64,000 nt of DNA from Hermatobates lingyangjiaoensis (GCA_026182355.1 JAPFBL010000084.1:9965501-10029500), one strand, 5' to 3'; shown: positions 34,531-49,448, counted from the stretch's first letter. Notes: generated by a model not told the origin, from the sequence alone. Numbers and translations: made by a program.

Positions 34531-37500
34531 TTCAATTAATTTAATTTTGAAAACTTTTAAAAATTACAGAACCAAAAATTCTTCGAGTTATGTTGTTTGT
34601 TTTAGCAATAACATAAAAAATTAATTCCGTAGCCCCATTCTGACATCTCTATTAAAACAAATCAATATAACACTAGTCAGGATAAAGTTGAACCATTTTT
34701 TTGTGATTTATAAACTAATTTACATGAAAATATCAAGGTAACAGTTCTCTCACTATTCTAACTTCTCTAACTAGGTAAATGTTTACTTGTTCTTCTCCGA
34801 TGTTGAATATATAAATGTGATCCTCGTACTTCTTTTTGAGCTTCCGTATGATCCCCTTACTTCCTTTTTTGGTGACGACTTCTTTAAAGTGTTACTTTTC
34901 TAGAATAATCTTTTAATTTAGTCTCTTAAATTCCATTATGCCATTTCACTACTTAATGAAAGGTTTTGAAAATGTTAACTTTACATTGAAATATGGCAGG
35001 TTTTATTGCAAAGATAAATTCATTAGATAAGTTTTAATGCATATTATAGATAAATGAATGAAGCATGACTGAATTAAAGGATAAATATATTGTGTAATCC
35101 AAACTTTACATACCGATAAAAAGTTGCATGCAGTACGAATTTAACTGAAAAATTGAATAAAAAAACTAGTTTAAAAGAGAACAAATGAAATTTGGTTTTC
35201 ATAATACACTTTATCTTAGAAGAAGGTTAACTTGAAAAGTTTCACTTTAGTGACACTACATTATTTAGACTGGTTCAGCCTGGTCGGTAATCTGTACAAG
35301 TAAGTGTAGTAAAGTTGAAATAAGTTCAAGTCCTATTTTGATATAACTTTGAGAAGATTGCAAAAATATCACAATTAACATGTTTTTAAACAAAAGGCAG
35401 TTTTGATATCATGTATACGTCGTTCATTAACAACAAAAAAATCATGTAATTGTACAATAAAATAAATTTACCATCCGCTCTCAATTATGTATGGCGACTA
35501 AAACGTATTATTTTGCATATGTTTAGCATAAAGTAAGCAGCTTATAACACATGTGAATTAAACATGCATAGTAATAATCAAATGTTAGTCAACATATATT
35601 ATTGTTTTGGCATTTAAAAACCCATGGGATATAAGTTAATATTTGACCATTCTCAAATTCTTTAGTATTATTTTTTTATTGTTTTACTATCTAATTGCTT
35701 TTTTTTATTGTTCAGTCATTTTCAACATTACACTTAATAGAAATGATATAATTAACCATTTGCCATTATTATTCATTAGACTGCCTTCCGTAGTACTTTA
35801 TGACCTAGGCTGAGAAATAGATAGCCCTTCCGTCTTCTAGTTTCCTTCGCAGTAACCACTGGAAAATAATATTACATTTCAAGCTGTATGAAAGGAAACA
35901 ATTCTGCATTGAAGTGTTAAGACATTTTACAATTTTATGAAAACACAATCTTCTAGTAACCCCAAGTGAGATTAAGGAGATGTTACGACCCTGATCTTGG
36001 TAAATTAAGTGGCTAGGGTGCAGGAACATTGGGTGCAGACAAGCCAATTATTTTAGAGAATTGCACGTTTTGTCAGGGGATATGTGAAAAGTGTTAATGT
36101 TATTGGAAACAATCAAAAAATGATGTACTAATTGAATTTTAGGGTTCACTGATCCTTAACATATTTAATTTGGTATTATTTTATTTCTTTTGAGTTTTAT
36201 TAAGATTTCCACCCATACTTGTATAATTTCATTTATCTTTTTTATTGTTCATTTAAACATCTAGAATAAATTGTTCGATTCATTATGGTCCAATTTAAAA
36301 TGATTTACATCTGGTGAACTAATTATTTCCTCTCTGAAATGCTGAACTTGTTTTTTTGTTTTAAGACTTTCCTTGTAGTAGTATAAAATTATGTGGTGCA
36401 TCATGGCCTGTTCAACAAGATGCATGCGGGCCACTCGTAATGGTGGTTGGACCATGTCCATTGCTTCACATCCTAACTACTTTTCTGTTTACAACAGTCT
36501 TCATGACCTTGCTTGTAGCTTGTATGTTTTGGATTACCTTTGCATCAGTTTGAGTTGCACCTTTTTCAATATCAACAATTATTGTAATCTTGATTTTTTT
36601 TTTGTAATAGAAGTATTCTAGTTCATACATTTGATAAAAAAATATTTTAATTTTAATCGAATAAATTTCTTGTATTATTGATGACATTTCTACGGTCTTG
36701 CCTTCAGTTCTCTTGAGGAATGCTGAACTAATTTAAATAAATTTTCCTGGAGTAGTTTTTTCATATAGCTTTAATCATAAACCCAAATTAATTTACTCAC
36801 AATTATACATTTTCATTTAATATCTCATGAGTCAATGGCATCTGAAATTGCATCAATTCTTTTTCTATGAATGACATTTACAGATAAAGGTATTGTCAGA
36901 AAGGTAGTCGTGTTTGAGTTGTGTAGCCTAGTATTCAAGCCAGTTGGTTGATTTTCACACTGTGAAAACTAAAAATTGACTGAAGAAAATTTTTCCTTAA
37001 AGTAAATGATAATGATCTGATATGATATTACTAAACATGAAATCCCTATGGATTCTTTATCGTTTTTTAAAAAATAAATGTTTCAAATTAAAATAAAGGT
37101 TAAAGTTTTAGTCTTTAACTAAGTCTTTCCACAAACTGTTTAAAGACCAAGACTGTTCCACAGTCTTTGTCCATAACTAAGGATATGACTGTGGAGAGAG
37201 AACTTCACTCACTTGTACTGTCCACAAGACTTTGAATTTCACGTCCTCAGAACTGAAATTCTTTTTACACCTGAGGACTTCTTGCAATCATCCTTTTCTA
37301 ATGCTAGTTTTAGAGCTTTTCCTTAAGAACTACAGATTATGGCTATTTCCATCTTGTATTGTTTATGTTGGACATCTGATTTTAAATAGAAAGAAGTGGA
37401 AAAATCTCACGGATAACAAGTAGCCAATGAAATTGATTTCCACAGTCATTTCATTTCAATTGATTAACAGTGATTCAATTTAAAAAATAATAAAATTTTC

Positions 37501-39043
37501 CCATCTAAAATGAAAATTTTACTATAGAGGGAAAATTTCTAACAATATTTTAACAGATGAACAGATAATTTTTGACATTACACACATAACTAAATTTCTC
37601 TAACAACCTCTAATTTAATTAATAAAATAAAAAATAATGTTAATTTCATTATTTAAAAAAATATAGTTTACGCATAAATTTATCAGTTACAAAGATTTCA
37701 GTCTTAATCCAGTGCTAACAGCACATTGTGCATATCATTATAGTTTTAGTTAGACAATTCTCCCTCATTACGACATGAACGGTTACTTTTTCAACCATAA
37801 TTACCTTTTGGAGTATGATCGAAAAATTTAAAGCCTATCTTAACTTTTACAGATAGTAAGTTGTCTGTTTTTAGGCGGGATAATTTAAAAATAGATCATA
37901 TACCTTACTGGCTGTGTTTACTTCTTGTTGTTCTTTAACAAATTGATTAAAATGTGATGATTAAAAATTTAAGGAAATGTTGTTAATATCAAGGATAACA
38001 AGTCACATGCTAAACAGGAAATTAGATCATTTCAATTTGCAAAATGCGCTCTTGGAGCTATCGTGTGTCGAAAATCAATATTTTGTGAATAAACAAAAAT
38101 AATTTTAAGTTTAAAGCGAGTTTAAGGCATGCATGCTTCTCTATAAAAACAAATATGATGATTTTACTCCTTGGACCTTCTCTTATCGAAATCCAACGTA
38201 AAAAATCTCCTTCTATAAAAAGATGAAATGAAGAGAAAAAATTTTTTCAACTTATGAATATTTAATGTCAATCACTTTATGTGTTTGAAATGAAGTTCCA
38301 GTCTTACCTGGTCTTCTGAATACTAATCAAACTTGAGGAACCGGTTTCCCAGACCTGATTAAATGGAGCCTATATAGTCGAACGTTTCATTATACTTTCT
38401 CCGTGTAATTAACACTGATATTTTTATACATTCAAGATTATTGTTTTAAAATTAATTGATTAACTTTCATTTGTCAGTGTAATTGTTGTAACGGATGTTA
38501 ATTATTAAATAATTAAACAATTCAGTAATGAAATATGGATAGCTAACTTCAGCTTAAGTTACGAAGTTGACTGTAGACACTGTATAAGGTTCTTATTTTT
38601 ATTGTTTATTGCAATAATATATTTTGTTGCCAATTTTTATCTCAATATTTTATTAGGACTGGAACTAAATATTTAAATATCTGCCTTATAATGACTGATC
38701 TGTCAAATATCAAATCAGGTGAACCTATTTCTTATATACAGGACCAGACTGAGTTGGTTGTACATTCTGTTCAATTTGAACCTTACACAGGTTATAACAA
38801 TTATGTTATAAGTTAATAGACAAACTTATAAGTTAATAACAAATTATGTCTATTTTGCAAAAATATATTTTATTTCAGTTTACACTATTTTCTCTAGCAT
38901 CTATCAATATATTCGGTTAAATCTTATTAACAGACGATAATAATTAATGTATTGTATTTGTTGAATCAGATACAATTTTGTCCAATTAGCAAGTGCTTAA
39001 AGTTAATAAAAAAAAAGGAACAATAAAATGTGTAAAACACAAC

Positions 39044-39298
39044 TAATTAATGTTGCTGGACTTTTTGAGGACTATTTTGTCAAAAACTGAACTCTGTCTT
39101 CCAACGTATCGAAAATTTATATTTTCATTATAAACGGCCTTTATATCATTTATAAAGGCATTTTAATGATTTTCAAAGGCCAAATCATTATCATTTATAG
39201 CCTTTATAATGAAAATATAAAAACCAATTTCGAAAAGTTGGAAGACAGAGTTGAGTTTTTGAACAGACAACCCTCAAAGATTCCAGGAACATTAATTG
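39044..39298. repeat. Compact fold-back (MITE-like), about 255 bp
   Basis: Almost the whole segment is an inverted repeat. ATTAATGTTGCTGGA at the left pairs with TTCCAGGAACATTAAT at the right, AACTCTGTCTTCCAAC pairs with GTTGGAAGACAGAGTTG, and ATATTTTCATTATAAA pairs with TTTATAATGAAAATAT. The loop lies near 39165. Non-coding. Confidence 0.85.
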
Positions 39299-41593
39299 TC
39301 TAGTGTATTAAACTTGTTACTGGTCTATAATGAATGAACGTATTAAAATGTGTGTTTTACTCTTTTAGTTTTTATTCACCATGAAGTTTTTTCTTTTAAG
39401 TAATACTGGTTTTGAAACAGAGTCTTCCTGCAAACGGTGTTTGAATAATGAAATTGTTTTTATCAGCTGTCTGATGATGAAACTGCTGGGAAACATACGG
39501 CCAGATACAAATGTGTTTAAGATTTATATCTTTTACGTCTGAAAACTCAACTCCACTTCATCATCTTTCAAGTAATGGGATACTCATGTAAAACTTCAAC
39601 GAAAACACCATTTAAACTGTTAAAAGTAACCATGAAACGCTGCTTTTTCATTCATAAAAACAGAATGGTTTGTGACTAGTCAGTTATATGGCTAGAGAGG
39701 TAAACTAGAATAGCAAAGTTAGGATAACTGACAAAAAGGGATAATATAGACCATGATGCTGAAAAGCTTGCAACAATTAAATATTAACAACATTATGGCT
39801 AACTAAAGTTTTAATTGTTCAAATCATGTACAATATACTTGTATAAATCAGATATGCTTTTTTTTTATATTTTACATGCTACTTTTGGGCAGAAAAAAAA
39901 ATTTCATTTATTTTGAATATTGTTTATATTTATCTATCATTGGTTATACTTATTTAAAATAATTTGGCTAAAACATATGCTTCAGATCTGTAACGGTGTA
40001 AAATATTTTGTGTTCTGAAATGTCACTTTTATTTCTGTTTTCTCTGGTCTATGGGATTGCGCTATAGATGTTTGTTTTACATGTCAGAGTTATAAAAAGC
40101 TTCAATCTTTTATTTTTGATGAGTTTCGTAGCTTTCACCAGCATTATTATAGAATCCTCTTTTGCAGAGTATGTTGAAATCTTGATGTGCTGTCGATTAT
40201 GGCTATTAACGGTCAGAGTCGACTATTTTAAAAGTAGAAAGTAAGCGTGAACTGTTAAAACTATTTTGAGAGTGAAGATTAACCAAGACTTACTTTAAAC
40301 ATAATTAAATTGACATTATGTTGTTTTATTCTTTGAAAAAAAAAGTATGATGAAGCTATTGTACTTGTCTTTACCTTACTAATTCACATAAGTACTATTA
40401 TTTAATTTCTTTTAATTCGTTTTATATTTTGAATCAATAGTGAAGTTAGACTAGGTTTCCAGCTAGTATATACGCCTGCTGACAATCTTGTTAAATTGAT
40501 TTTTTTTTTGTAAATGGCAGCTTCATGATAGTCGTACCTTGACTAGAATGTACGACCAACGACCAACGACCAACGAATATAACCGCGCACTATAGTGCAC
40601 GTCGTAACTAGCAGTTCCAGACCAGAGGCCTTCTACTGCTTGCTTACTGTGCTACTATAACTTGTAATGTCAGTAATTCATGTCAGAAAAGAATGTACCT
40701 AAGCCGTTGATGTGAACTTCCTATTGGTATAAACAAGTTATAAACTGTTGTATGGTTTGTTTTGTAAACAAGTATTATTCTTGGATATTATAGGCAAAAA
40801 TTCCAGATATAGGAAACAACCCAATTTAGAACAAATAATCTTTTCATGTATTATTCATGTTTGTCTTCAAAAATTATAAGTTAAGAATTCATTAAATATA
40901 AAGGGTATATAATTGTGAACCAGGAAGTAAACTTATTACAAAAAATTTAAGTTTTATAGATAAGCCTGAAGAAGAACACTACGTGTTGAAAAGCATTCTT
41001 TGTTAATAAAGCTTTCTTTCTGTGGAAACATTGTGTAATATTCCAAGCATGAACAAATCCCCAATGTAATAACTGACTGCACAAATAGAGAATAGAGATT
41101 TATTGTAGTTAAATTACCTTTGAAGTAATTATAAAGTGGTTAACAAACATCCAATAAAAAGTTTTTCTTGATAAACTCCAAATCAATGTAGCATCTATAC
41201 TCCGTTTCTGTACCGTATATTTAGTTCTGGGATATTTACTCTCAATGAATTCTTTGCAAAAATAGTGAGCATTTATTTTTATTTATTTGTACTGTTACTG
41301 TTCATTTCAAGATATTATAATGAATAAGTGTTCAGTTATTTATAACGCAGTTAATTATGTCTTTTAAATATTATTCAAGTTAGTATTATCATGGATTGTT
41401 GTAGAATATATCAACAATTCAAAAAAGAAAACATGATTTACTGAAGTGTATGAATTATGATTAGATTCTGAAAGGACGTACTATAATCAAATGAGGATCT
41501 GTGAAAGAACTAACTTACTGTAGATTTAATTGCATGCAATATAAATCTTTCGTCTTAAGTGGCACAAGTTCTAACTTGACTGCTCTGTTTCAG

Positions 41594-41644
41594 ATTCGAC
41601 AAGAGAAGCCATACTATATAGCAGATCCTGAAGTCGATTCTTTG
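41594..41644 (+). CDS. hth: homothorax/Meis 51-bp exon
   Basis: Seventeen codons, IRQEKPYYIADPEVDSL, between CTCTGTTTCAG and GTAAGC, phase 0 at both ends. The matching MEIS1 segment (IRAEKPLFSSNPELDNL from memory) is likewise a 51-bp exon. The KPYY-ADPEVDSL form is closer to insect homothorax than to vertebrate MEIS. It continues the Meis N-terminal domain between the two helical blocks that contact Exd/Pbx. Because it is 51 bp and in phase, skipping it would keep the frame. It joins exon 12196-12337 across a 29-kb intron. Confidence 0.96.
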
Positions 41645-44600
41645 GTAAGCCTTGCACATTATTCATTGCACATTATTACCGATTAGCACTCGTTTAAATA
41701 TTTTCCCATATATTTAACTCTGTTACTAATGGAAAATATAATCAAACATTTATATGTCTGGAAATTGGAATGCTTACCTCATTAAAAGTATATAAAAAAA
41801 CGTTTGGAGTGGCCTACGTTCGACATTATTATAAGTAAATATGGTATGAGAAACGTTGAGAATCCAATCAATTTTTGTTTTATTTTATTGTGGTTATCGT
41901 GATGAAGTTTTATCATTAGTTCTGGTAAAGTATTAACAAACTTATAGATAATCACTTTATTGACTTGGTTTTATTATAGCTGTAACAACTTTTTCCAGTT
42001 ATAGCAATTTTAAATTCGTTGATCTAGGACAATCGTATTATTTTTCGGATTAAACTGAGTGCCATTAAACTCATGGGATTTGTGTGCAGTGTGACCATAC
42101 CTGACCTTTTAAAACCCCTTTGTCGTTTTTGAAATCAGCTTTAGGTTTTAATTTTTTTTTTTTTGAACTTCTAAATTGTCCCTTACTTCTACTGGTTATA
42201 GTTATGATTTACAAAAAAATCTGTCTTCTTTAACGTAACTACTTATCTACATTCAAGAAGAATTTGACTAAAAGTTTTTATCTCTTCCAGACACAGTCTG
42301 GATTATTCCTATCATGTTAATTGCATCTTGCATAAGTCGATACTAAGAAAATTGCTGTTAGATATTCTTGATATATTTATAAATCCTTCCTCTCATGATG
42401 TAACATGTTCTTACAAATATAAGCTCAGTTGGAATGAGTTTTTTAAACTAAACTACTCACGGTGGTTGTACCCACCTTCTATCTGGCTTCTTCTTCATCT
42501 ATTCATCACTTGCTCCCAACCTTTTCCAAACTGAGCTCTGCCTCATTTCCTTGTATTCCCATGTTTTTAAGTACCCATTAAAGAGTTAATTATTTCTATT
42601 AGCTTCAGTATTATTTTGACGCGTTAGTATATCAGACTGCAGCTCTTTTCTCGAAATCAAATGACTAGAGAAAATTGGAAGTTTCCAATTAAGGTAGTCA
42701 TTTGTGATCACTTCGAAGACCCCTGTAAAATCCTGTACTACACCTATTATTATTTGAGTTAGCATTCTATTAATCTATTTTGAAATTTCTGGATTAATAC
42801 ATCTAGTGTTCCTGCTGTTTGAATCGATAGCAATGATCCCTAGCAATAGCTCTTTCTATATTCAAATAGTCCAAGATAATTTTTTTATTCTTTATAGATT
42901 TATTATTTTGTTAATCTAAATTTTTGGAACAGGTTTTGTTGTTTTGCCATTGCTATAGGTATGTTAGGTAAAGATGCTGATTTACCTAAAACTACTCCAG
43001 TTACTGTAAATACAATTTTGTAATTTTTAATGTAATACGATTCATGAAATATTCGTATTATGAGAATATTTGATAATTAATTTTAAGTTTATGGAATCTT
43101 CCAAGAACAGGCTTACATATAATTACTGTATTGTCATAAATAATGAAAAAATACCTTTCTCGTGCTCCTAAATGAGCCAAAAATAATGGGGTTGTTAAAC
43201 ATACAAAGACTATATATCTGACAATTACATATGGTGGAGGAAACGATATGAAGATTGATTGCAACTTTCTTACAACTTTCGAAATCAATCAGAAGAAAAA
43301 CTGTTCACATTTTATCGTAAAATATACTTTTTTCATTATTGACATTTTTCAATATTTCATAAATTTTGAAATGTTTATCCCTTAATGCAGGTATTAGTTT
43401 TACAATAATCAATAATCCCAAAATTTCAAGATTTTAGAGTAAGTTGTTTAGGAAAATAAAACTGTCTAAAATAATAATTTGGCCATCAAAGTAACTTTTC
43501 CAGTATAGAATATTGCCCAAAAACAATAATAGCCTACACATTTACACTTAGGGGCCATTTTAGGGTAGAACGTGAATTCTATCCATTATACCATATGGAC
43601 TGTAGCACAGAACACATACTTTTTAATACAAACCCCCACCAACATGTATACACAAACACACTCATAGTTCACTTACAAACAGTATTCATCGAAAATACGT
43701 CAGAAAATGGCTTGTACATAAAGACCGGAACACTTGTAAAACAGTAAAATCTCTAACTAAAAAATTGAATTTTTTCATAATTATCATATTTTACTTATAG
43801 TAAATTAATAACTAATTAATATGTTGTATACGTATAATGCACATTTATTATAAATTTCAAAGACAGATGGACTTTAATTTACGCGTTACTACTAGTGCTA
43901 TGTGTGTTTTTTTTTTAATTATTTGGCTGTATATAATATAAATGCTGTTATAATGTTATAATATAACATAATAATGAGTAATTAAATATTTGTAAAGGTA
44001 GTAATATGATAGTTAACATGTTAATGAAAATAATCTAAACTTGTGTTTTTTATCGCGATCAAAACCTTAAAGTAAGGTTATCGAATATCACTAATTACTC
44101 ATATTATTCTAAGAGCTTATCCGAATTTTCCTCCGAAATACTTGTAAAACAGGATAAAACTTAGAAATTTTTAAATGTCTAAAACGCGCTTAAATCTTAA
44201 AACCTATTGATATAAATAAATATCAAATTAAAAAATTAAAATATACCAGAGCAACCATTTCAGTATATATAATAAAAAAAAAGTCTTCTACTCATCCTCT
44301 CATAAGGTTTTTTTTTGTGAAATGAATAAAAGTGACTTAAAAATGAATAATTTTTAAAAAGAAAATCATTCATTATCAGTTCAATTTCTTAGTAAGTTAC
44401 TTTTGTAGCCGAAAGATATTCAAGCCTAAGAAATATTATCTTGTTGACAAACAATTTCAAGGATTGGTGCTCCAAAAAGAAATCATCACATCTAACATAT
44501 ATGATGGTCAAAAATAATATTTTTTTTTCTTCCATATAAAATGATAGATTATTATGTCTATTGTAATGGTATACCTAATTGATAGATATGTATATTGGAA

Positions 44601-45147
44601 AAAAAAATGTTTCTTATGACCTCATAGAAATCGTTTGCCCTCTGTACTACTTGTTAAAGAAAATGGTTCCGTCACGGATAGCGAGTAAGGCATGAAAAAC
44701 AGGATCATGATGCTGTCCCCTGCAACCTTCCACAGGCTAACTAGTTCCCATTGACTAACTTTGAGATGAAAAAAAAAAAAGAAAGATCAATCTAATGCAA
44801 TTTGTTTCAGTTGATATAACAATTTAGCTACATCCTGTATTAAACTAAATATTGCATTATGTTTATTAGTTATTTTTCATCTTTTTTTTACTCTTCGCAA
44901 ATTATTTTTTTTTTTTTGACAAAGTAGTCCTCAAAAAATTGGGGTTTTTATTTATTTAAAGCTTTTCTAGATTGTTAAATAATTTTATATTACAGTATAG
45001 GTCTTAATTAATATTGATTTCACTTTTGGAAGTTAGTAGTTTTAACTGAATTTTAAAATTTTGACCCAAAAATTAATAAGATTTCAATTTTTGATACATG
45101 CGAATTTCAATAAAAACGAACCACAGTGTTTATACATATTAAACGAA

Positions 45148-45180
45148 CCTACAATACAATACATATTATTGTATTGTAGG
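45148..45180. repeat. Perfect 13-bp hairpin
   Basis: CCTACAATACAAT and ATTGTATTGTAGG flank a 7-nt loop. Too short for a typical microRNA precursor; probably a chance or MITE-derived palindrome. Confidence 0.7.
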
Positions 45181-46119
45181 GACAAGAATAGTTAAATTAG
45201 GTACAGGAATTTAGCGATAAAGATAGAAATGTCTAAATTCTTGATTTCATTAATTATTCTCATGTTTTACTTTGAAAATAGAAATTATCCTTGTTATTAT
45301 GATCAACTGCCTAATTGAAGTTACCTTTAAACCTATTTAAGGATATTTTTTACCTATCATTTTTTAAGAACTTCATATTTAGGGATTATTATTTCCAAAA
45401 TTTGGTTCTTCTGATTTCAGGAGTGTATTTTGTTCCAAAATTTTACTTAGGATTCCAAATAATTTTTCCTTGGAAATCGTTCTAGAAGAAGGTAAAGAGC
45501 ATAAATAGTAAAACAACAGTCAATAAAATTGTAACAATAATATTAAAAGGGTAATTTTAATTAATTACTTGATATAAAAGCATTGTTAATAAATACCATG
45601 ATCAAAGACAAAAATCACGTGAAATATCTGTACACACAGGTTTGAACCCTTCAAAGAAAGATCTGTTAGACCTTCAAAGATGGCTGTCCAAAGCTTTTCC
45701 TAGGCTGCATATCATTCGAAGTCGTCTTGAGGTAGGCAATGGTGCAATAAATGGTATTTGGAAACCTCTTCTACTGAGTGAATTGTGTCGTGTTCTCATT
45801 ACTCACCATGACAATCAATGCCCGTTATTTGCGCCATTTTGTTACATTTTTTCCGTTCTACAAATTAGTCTTTAAATCTTGTGATCATTGAGACAGGTTT
45901 GATTCTACTATAATTATTTCTATGTAAAATATTTTTAAACTGGATTGAAAATTTAAATTTAAGTTTTATACATAGAAGAATAGAAGAAAAACTATGTTCA
46001 ATAGATTCTAAAATGTAAAGCGATTCATTGAGAAAATAACTTTGAGAAAATTTAATTAAAGACTCAAGTCTGTAATTTATAAGCCGATAGTGGGATAAAA
46101 ACGTGGAGAGGTGCACAGA

Positions 46120-46560
46120 GGCCAATGCGTAATTGAGGTGAAATCATAGGCAGCTCCTTGTAGGTCTTATATTAATTTAGTTATCGTCACCTACAGCAAT
46201 CTTGTATTACAGCCACGTCGACGGTTATAAAAAATATGTAATTACTCAAGTAAATTTCCTGCCCCTTAAAGAGGTACTTGTTTGAAAGTGATAGAGCAAA
46301 TTAAGCTACCGAGTTGGAGATTAATTAAATTATTGGCACGTAAAGATGGCAGCTAGTAATTAGGAGACTTGAGTGGCTGCGACAGATCTGATTGAATATC
46401 CCCAAGTCTCAATTAATTACCTCTAGTTCGTTCGTAACAACCATCCAAGCTCGTCCACCCAGCGCCCTTATCCAATTTTCTGAGTACTACTTTCTTTCAG
46501 GAGCTCTTTCTAAACTACATGTCCTGCCTAACTAGTTTTTATCAACACCTTCCCTGTCAT
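46120..46560. promoter_or_regulatory. Candidate conserved enhancer with TAATTA homeodomain sites
   Basis: A block with several homeodomain-type cores: GCGTAATTGAGG, GTAATTACTCAAG, GATTAATTAAATTATTGG, GTAATTAGG and CAATTAATTACC. A spaced inverted pair is visible: TAGTAATTAGGAGACTTG (46355-46372) and CAAGTCTCAATTAATTACC (46404-46422). Also CAGATCTGATTGAATATCC. No repeat copies elsewhere in the window. This looks more like a conserved element than a transposon; function is inference. Confidence 0.4.
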
Positions 46561-47399
46561 CAAGTGTAACATTGATGTTTATGCCAAAACTGAGTTTGGA
46601 ATGTTTTTATAAAGCAAGTGATTTTATATTTTAATGTTTTGTTCTAGAATTTTGATATAAGGTGGCTTGTTTTTTGTAATCGGTAGGGTCATTCACCTCA
46701 GCCTCCGGACATGTGTTGTAGTCCCTTAGTCCTTGGCTGTTTGTGTTCTCGCTGCAGTGTGACTTGACATGACGTTCACAACCGTACTTAATGATAAGTC
46801 TATTGAAAAAAGTAATATACATTAAATCTTAGTATATAAGGTTACAAGTATATAACAATTTTATATTTGAGAACTTGGATCGTGAGACATTCTTAAAACA
46901 AAATGGTAACTAGTGAACGTGAACTGTGATCTAAAGACAACTGTCAAATAACCAACATCCTTGATCTATGAATTAAAGTAACACATTTTTAAGATACGTA
47001 ATTGAAGCAAATTGTTCTAAAAACTACCTTAATGAAATGGAGTTATTAGTGTAAATAATATTCTAATTTAGGGTTTATTTGGTTCTTTTTATGAACAATA
47101 TGAAAATCGAAAGTTAAGAGCCTACGGCTATAATGGAGATATCTTCTGTAATGTGTATAACGTAAATCTTGAAACAATCTCATCTTAACAACAATTTATT
47201 ATAACTATAATCTTTATAGTTTATCGTTTGTGCGATTACTTAGTCGTCTAAAGATATATATATATGTATATATGCTAACGGAACAGTAAACTTTCACCTC
47301 TGCATCTTTGTAACCAGTATTTTGTTTGTAGATTAATAGAAACCTCAAAGAAGGATGTATATTTAAGAGTTTGTATTGAAATCTTTTGGACTAGGTTAT

Positions 47400-47710
47400 G
47401 GTATGAAATGATATGGTTCCAATACCACAAGAGATATCCAGCCAAATGCAACAGTGCCTAGGAAGGAACAGGTAGGTAAGACGTGGTAGGTCCTGTGGAG
47501 AAGCACAAACAAGGCTTAATGGGTGAGCTAAGAGAAGCGACACAGCTGGGTGCTCTGCTTTAAAAGCGAACAATAAGTGGCAAAATCTGGTTAGTTGAGG
47601 GAGAGAAGGCGGTGGGTGAGTGACTGCCATCTGCTGGAGCCTCACCTGCCGCCCATGTCAGGAAACCTCCCCACCCGGCCGCCGCTCCACCCAGCTACGC
47701 ATTACATTCG
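47400..47710. promoter_or_regulatory. GC-richer intronic block
   Basis: A compositional island with GCCATCTGCTGGAGCCTCAC and CCCACCCGGCCGCCGCTCCA. Frames exist on both strands and none is recognisable. Candidate regulatory element. Confidence 0.25.
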
Positions 47711-49420
47711 CCTTTCTTTACACATTATTAGTCTTTGATAACTCTTTCGCAACTCTATACAATTGCATGACATGTCTAAATCCTGTCTCACTCCTCAGTA
47801 CGTCATCTACTTATCTTTAACTTTTTCCTTTTATTTACCACGTTTATTTATTCCTGTAGCGAGCAGTCATAATTGTTTTAATACTTATAGTTTTTCATTT
47901 AATTTTCTGAATATTACTTTTTTCACTTTTATGCCATTCATGTAACGAATGTTTTCAGCATTTAATTAGATAATGCCTATATTTGATATAGGTTACATTC
48001 ATATATACAACTGGTTGTGGCCGGCCTCCAGTAAATAGCGCGATAGTGGAAAACAGTGAACTATTTCAAAATTTTAAAAAAATCATTGTCTTTATAGACT
48101 TCAAAAACTTTTATAGTGTGTATCCTAATGTTTAATTTAATGTAATGAAAGGTATAATGTAATCTTAATGTAATGTATTTTAATGTTAAAAAGATTCGAT
48201 AGCATGTACTATATATATGGATTATGCTAAATAAATGGATTAAAAAAACCTACATTTGCGATCTTGTTTGTCAATTGTTTTGAAGTCTCTGATCACCAAA
48301 CTTGGAAATTTTTATAACATTATTAACCGCAACTAATTACTTGAATATGTTGATGGAGAATGAAGCATTAATTATTATGATTCATGTCCACTGCTACCAA
48401 TTCGTTTGAGACTAACATAACTAGCACGTAGGACCTAGTTGCGTTTCGACGTTATGGCAAGTCATGAGTCAGACTTTATTAATGGAGTTTACATTTTCGG
48501 CTTAGTAATAATTATTAAATGATTCTTTTTTTATTGACTTATAAAATATATAGTTGCAATGTGTACTTACATAATTCGTAAGAACCTAAAATTAACTAGC
48601 TGAACAATATTTGTTCCTCGTTTTCTCAACCCTTGAGAGAAGCAGCACCGACTTCTACCTGATTGTACAGAAAAATCGTTCGTATTATTGGAGTTATTAA
48701 TGTAGTAGGTTTCTACTTTTCAGTAGTCTTTTGTCTACTTCTACCCTGTTCATGGCATACCCGGAAGTCAACAGTGGTTAGAATGAAGTTGAGTAGAGGT
48801 GGTTTCCTGAGGTTGTACTTGTAAGTTTGTGGTAAGCGTGTTTCTTTGGTATGATTGGGAAAATCATGTTCTCAAGAAAATCTATTAGGCTACTGAAAAG
48901 CTTTAATCTGGAACATCGTTTTTTACTGTTAAAAGATATTTCTTTTTTTTAAAAAAACGTAAAATGTCGGGTTTTTTTAGCCAAAAGCAACTTTGGCAAC
49001 TGGTTCAGCTATGGTTTTCTACCATTTACGACCTCACGGGTTTGGTAGCTACTCACTCTTCAACCAAAGAAAAATTATTGCTTCAAAAGCAATATTGGTC
49101 TAATTGCTTTTTATTTCTTGGGTTATTCAACCTTGGTGCATGAGCCCCCATGGGAAACGTGAGTTTATTCTAGCAATAGCTGAGAGGAGAGATGTTTGAT
49201 ACAATAAACCTCTTTTTAAGCCTTGGAATGTCTTGTCTGACCGCGATAATCAACTCTTCATGGAGGTTATCCTTTAAACCAATACAATCAGAAGAGCAAC
49301 ATTGATTTCAGAAGAGAGGAGTTGTATACGATTTGCGTTTTCTTATTAATCCAAAGATGGTCGTCTCTAAGCTTGGTACCAGAAGTTCACAGTCACAAAT
49401 ATCCTATTGGAAATTCACAA

Positions 49421-49448
49421 TTAGGTAATAAGGTACGTAAGCACCTTA
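49421..49448. repeat. 28-bp exact direct repeat, copy 1
   Basis: TTAGGTAATAAGGTACGTAA then GCACCTTA is repeated exactly at 50309-50336. Contains a near-palindrome AAGGT...ACCTT. Confidence 0.85.

Noticed and set aside
40090..40145. CTGGTGAAAGCTACGAAAC on the minus strand
   Set aside because: Resembles repeat ends with a GAAAC motif but lacks a palindromic stem III and stem I.
40960..41010. Hammerhead-like CTGAAGA ... GTGTT GAAAAGC motif
   Set aside because: Core and stem II are good (AACAC/GTGTT), but I could not pair stem I; too weak to list as a ribozyme.
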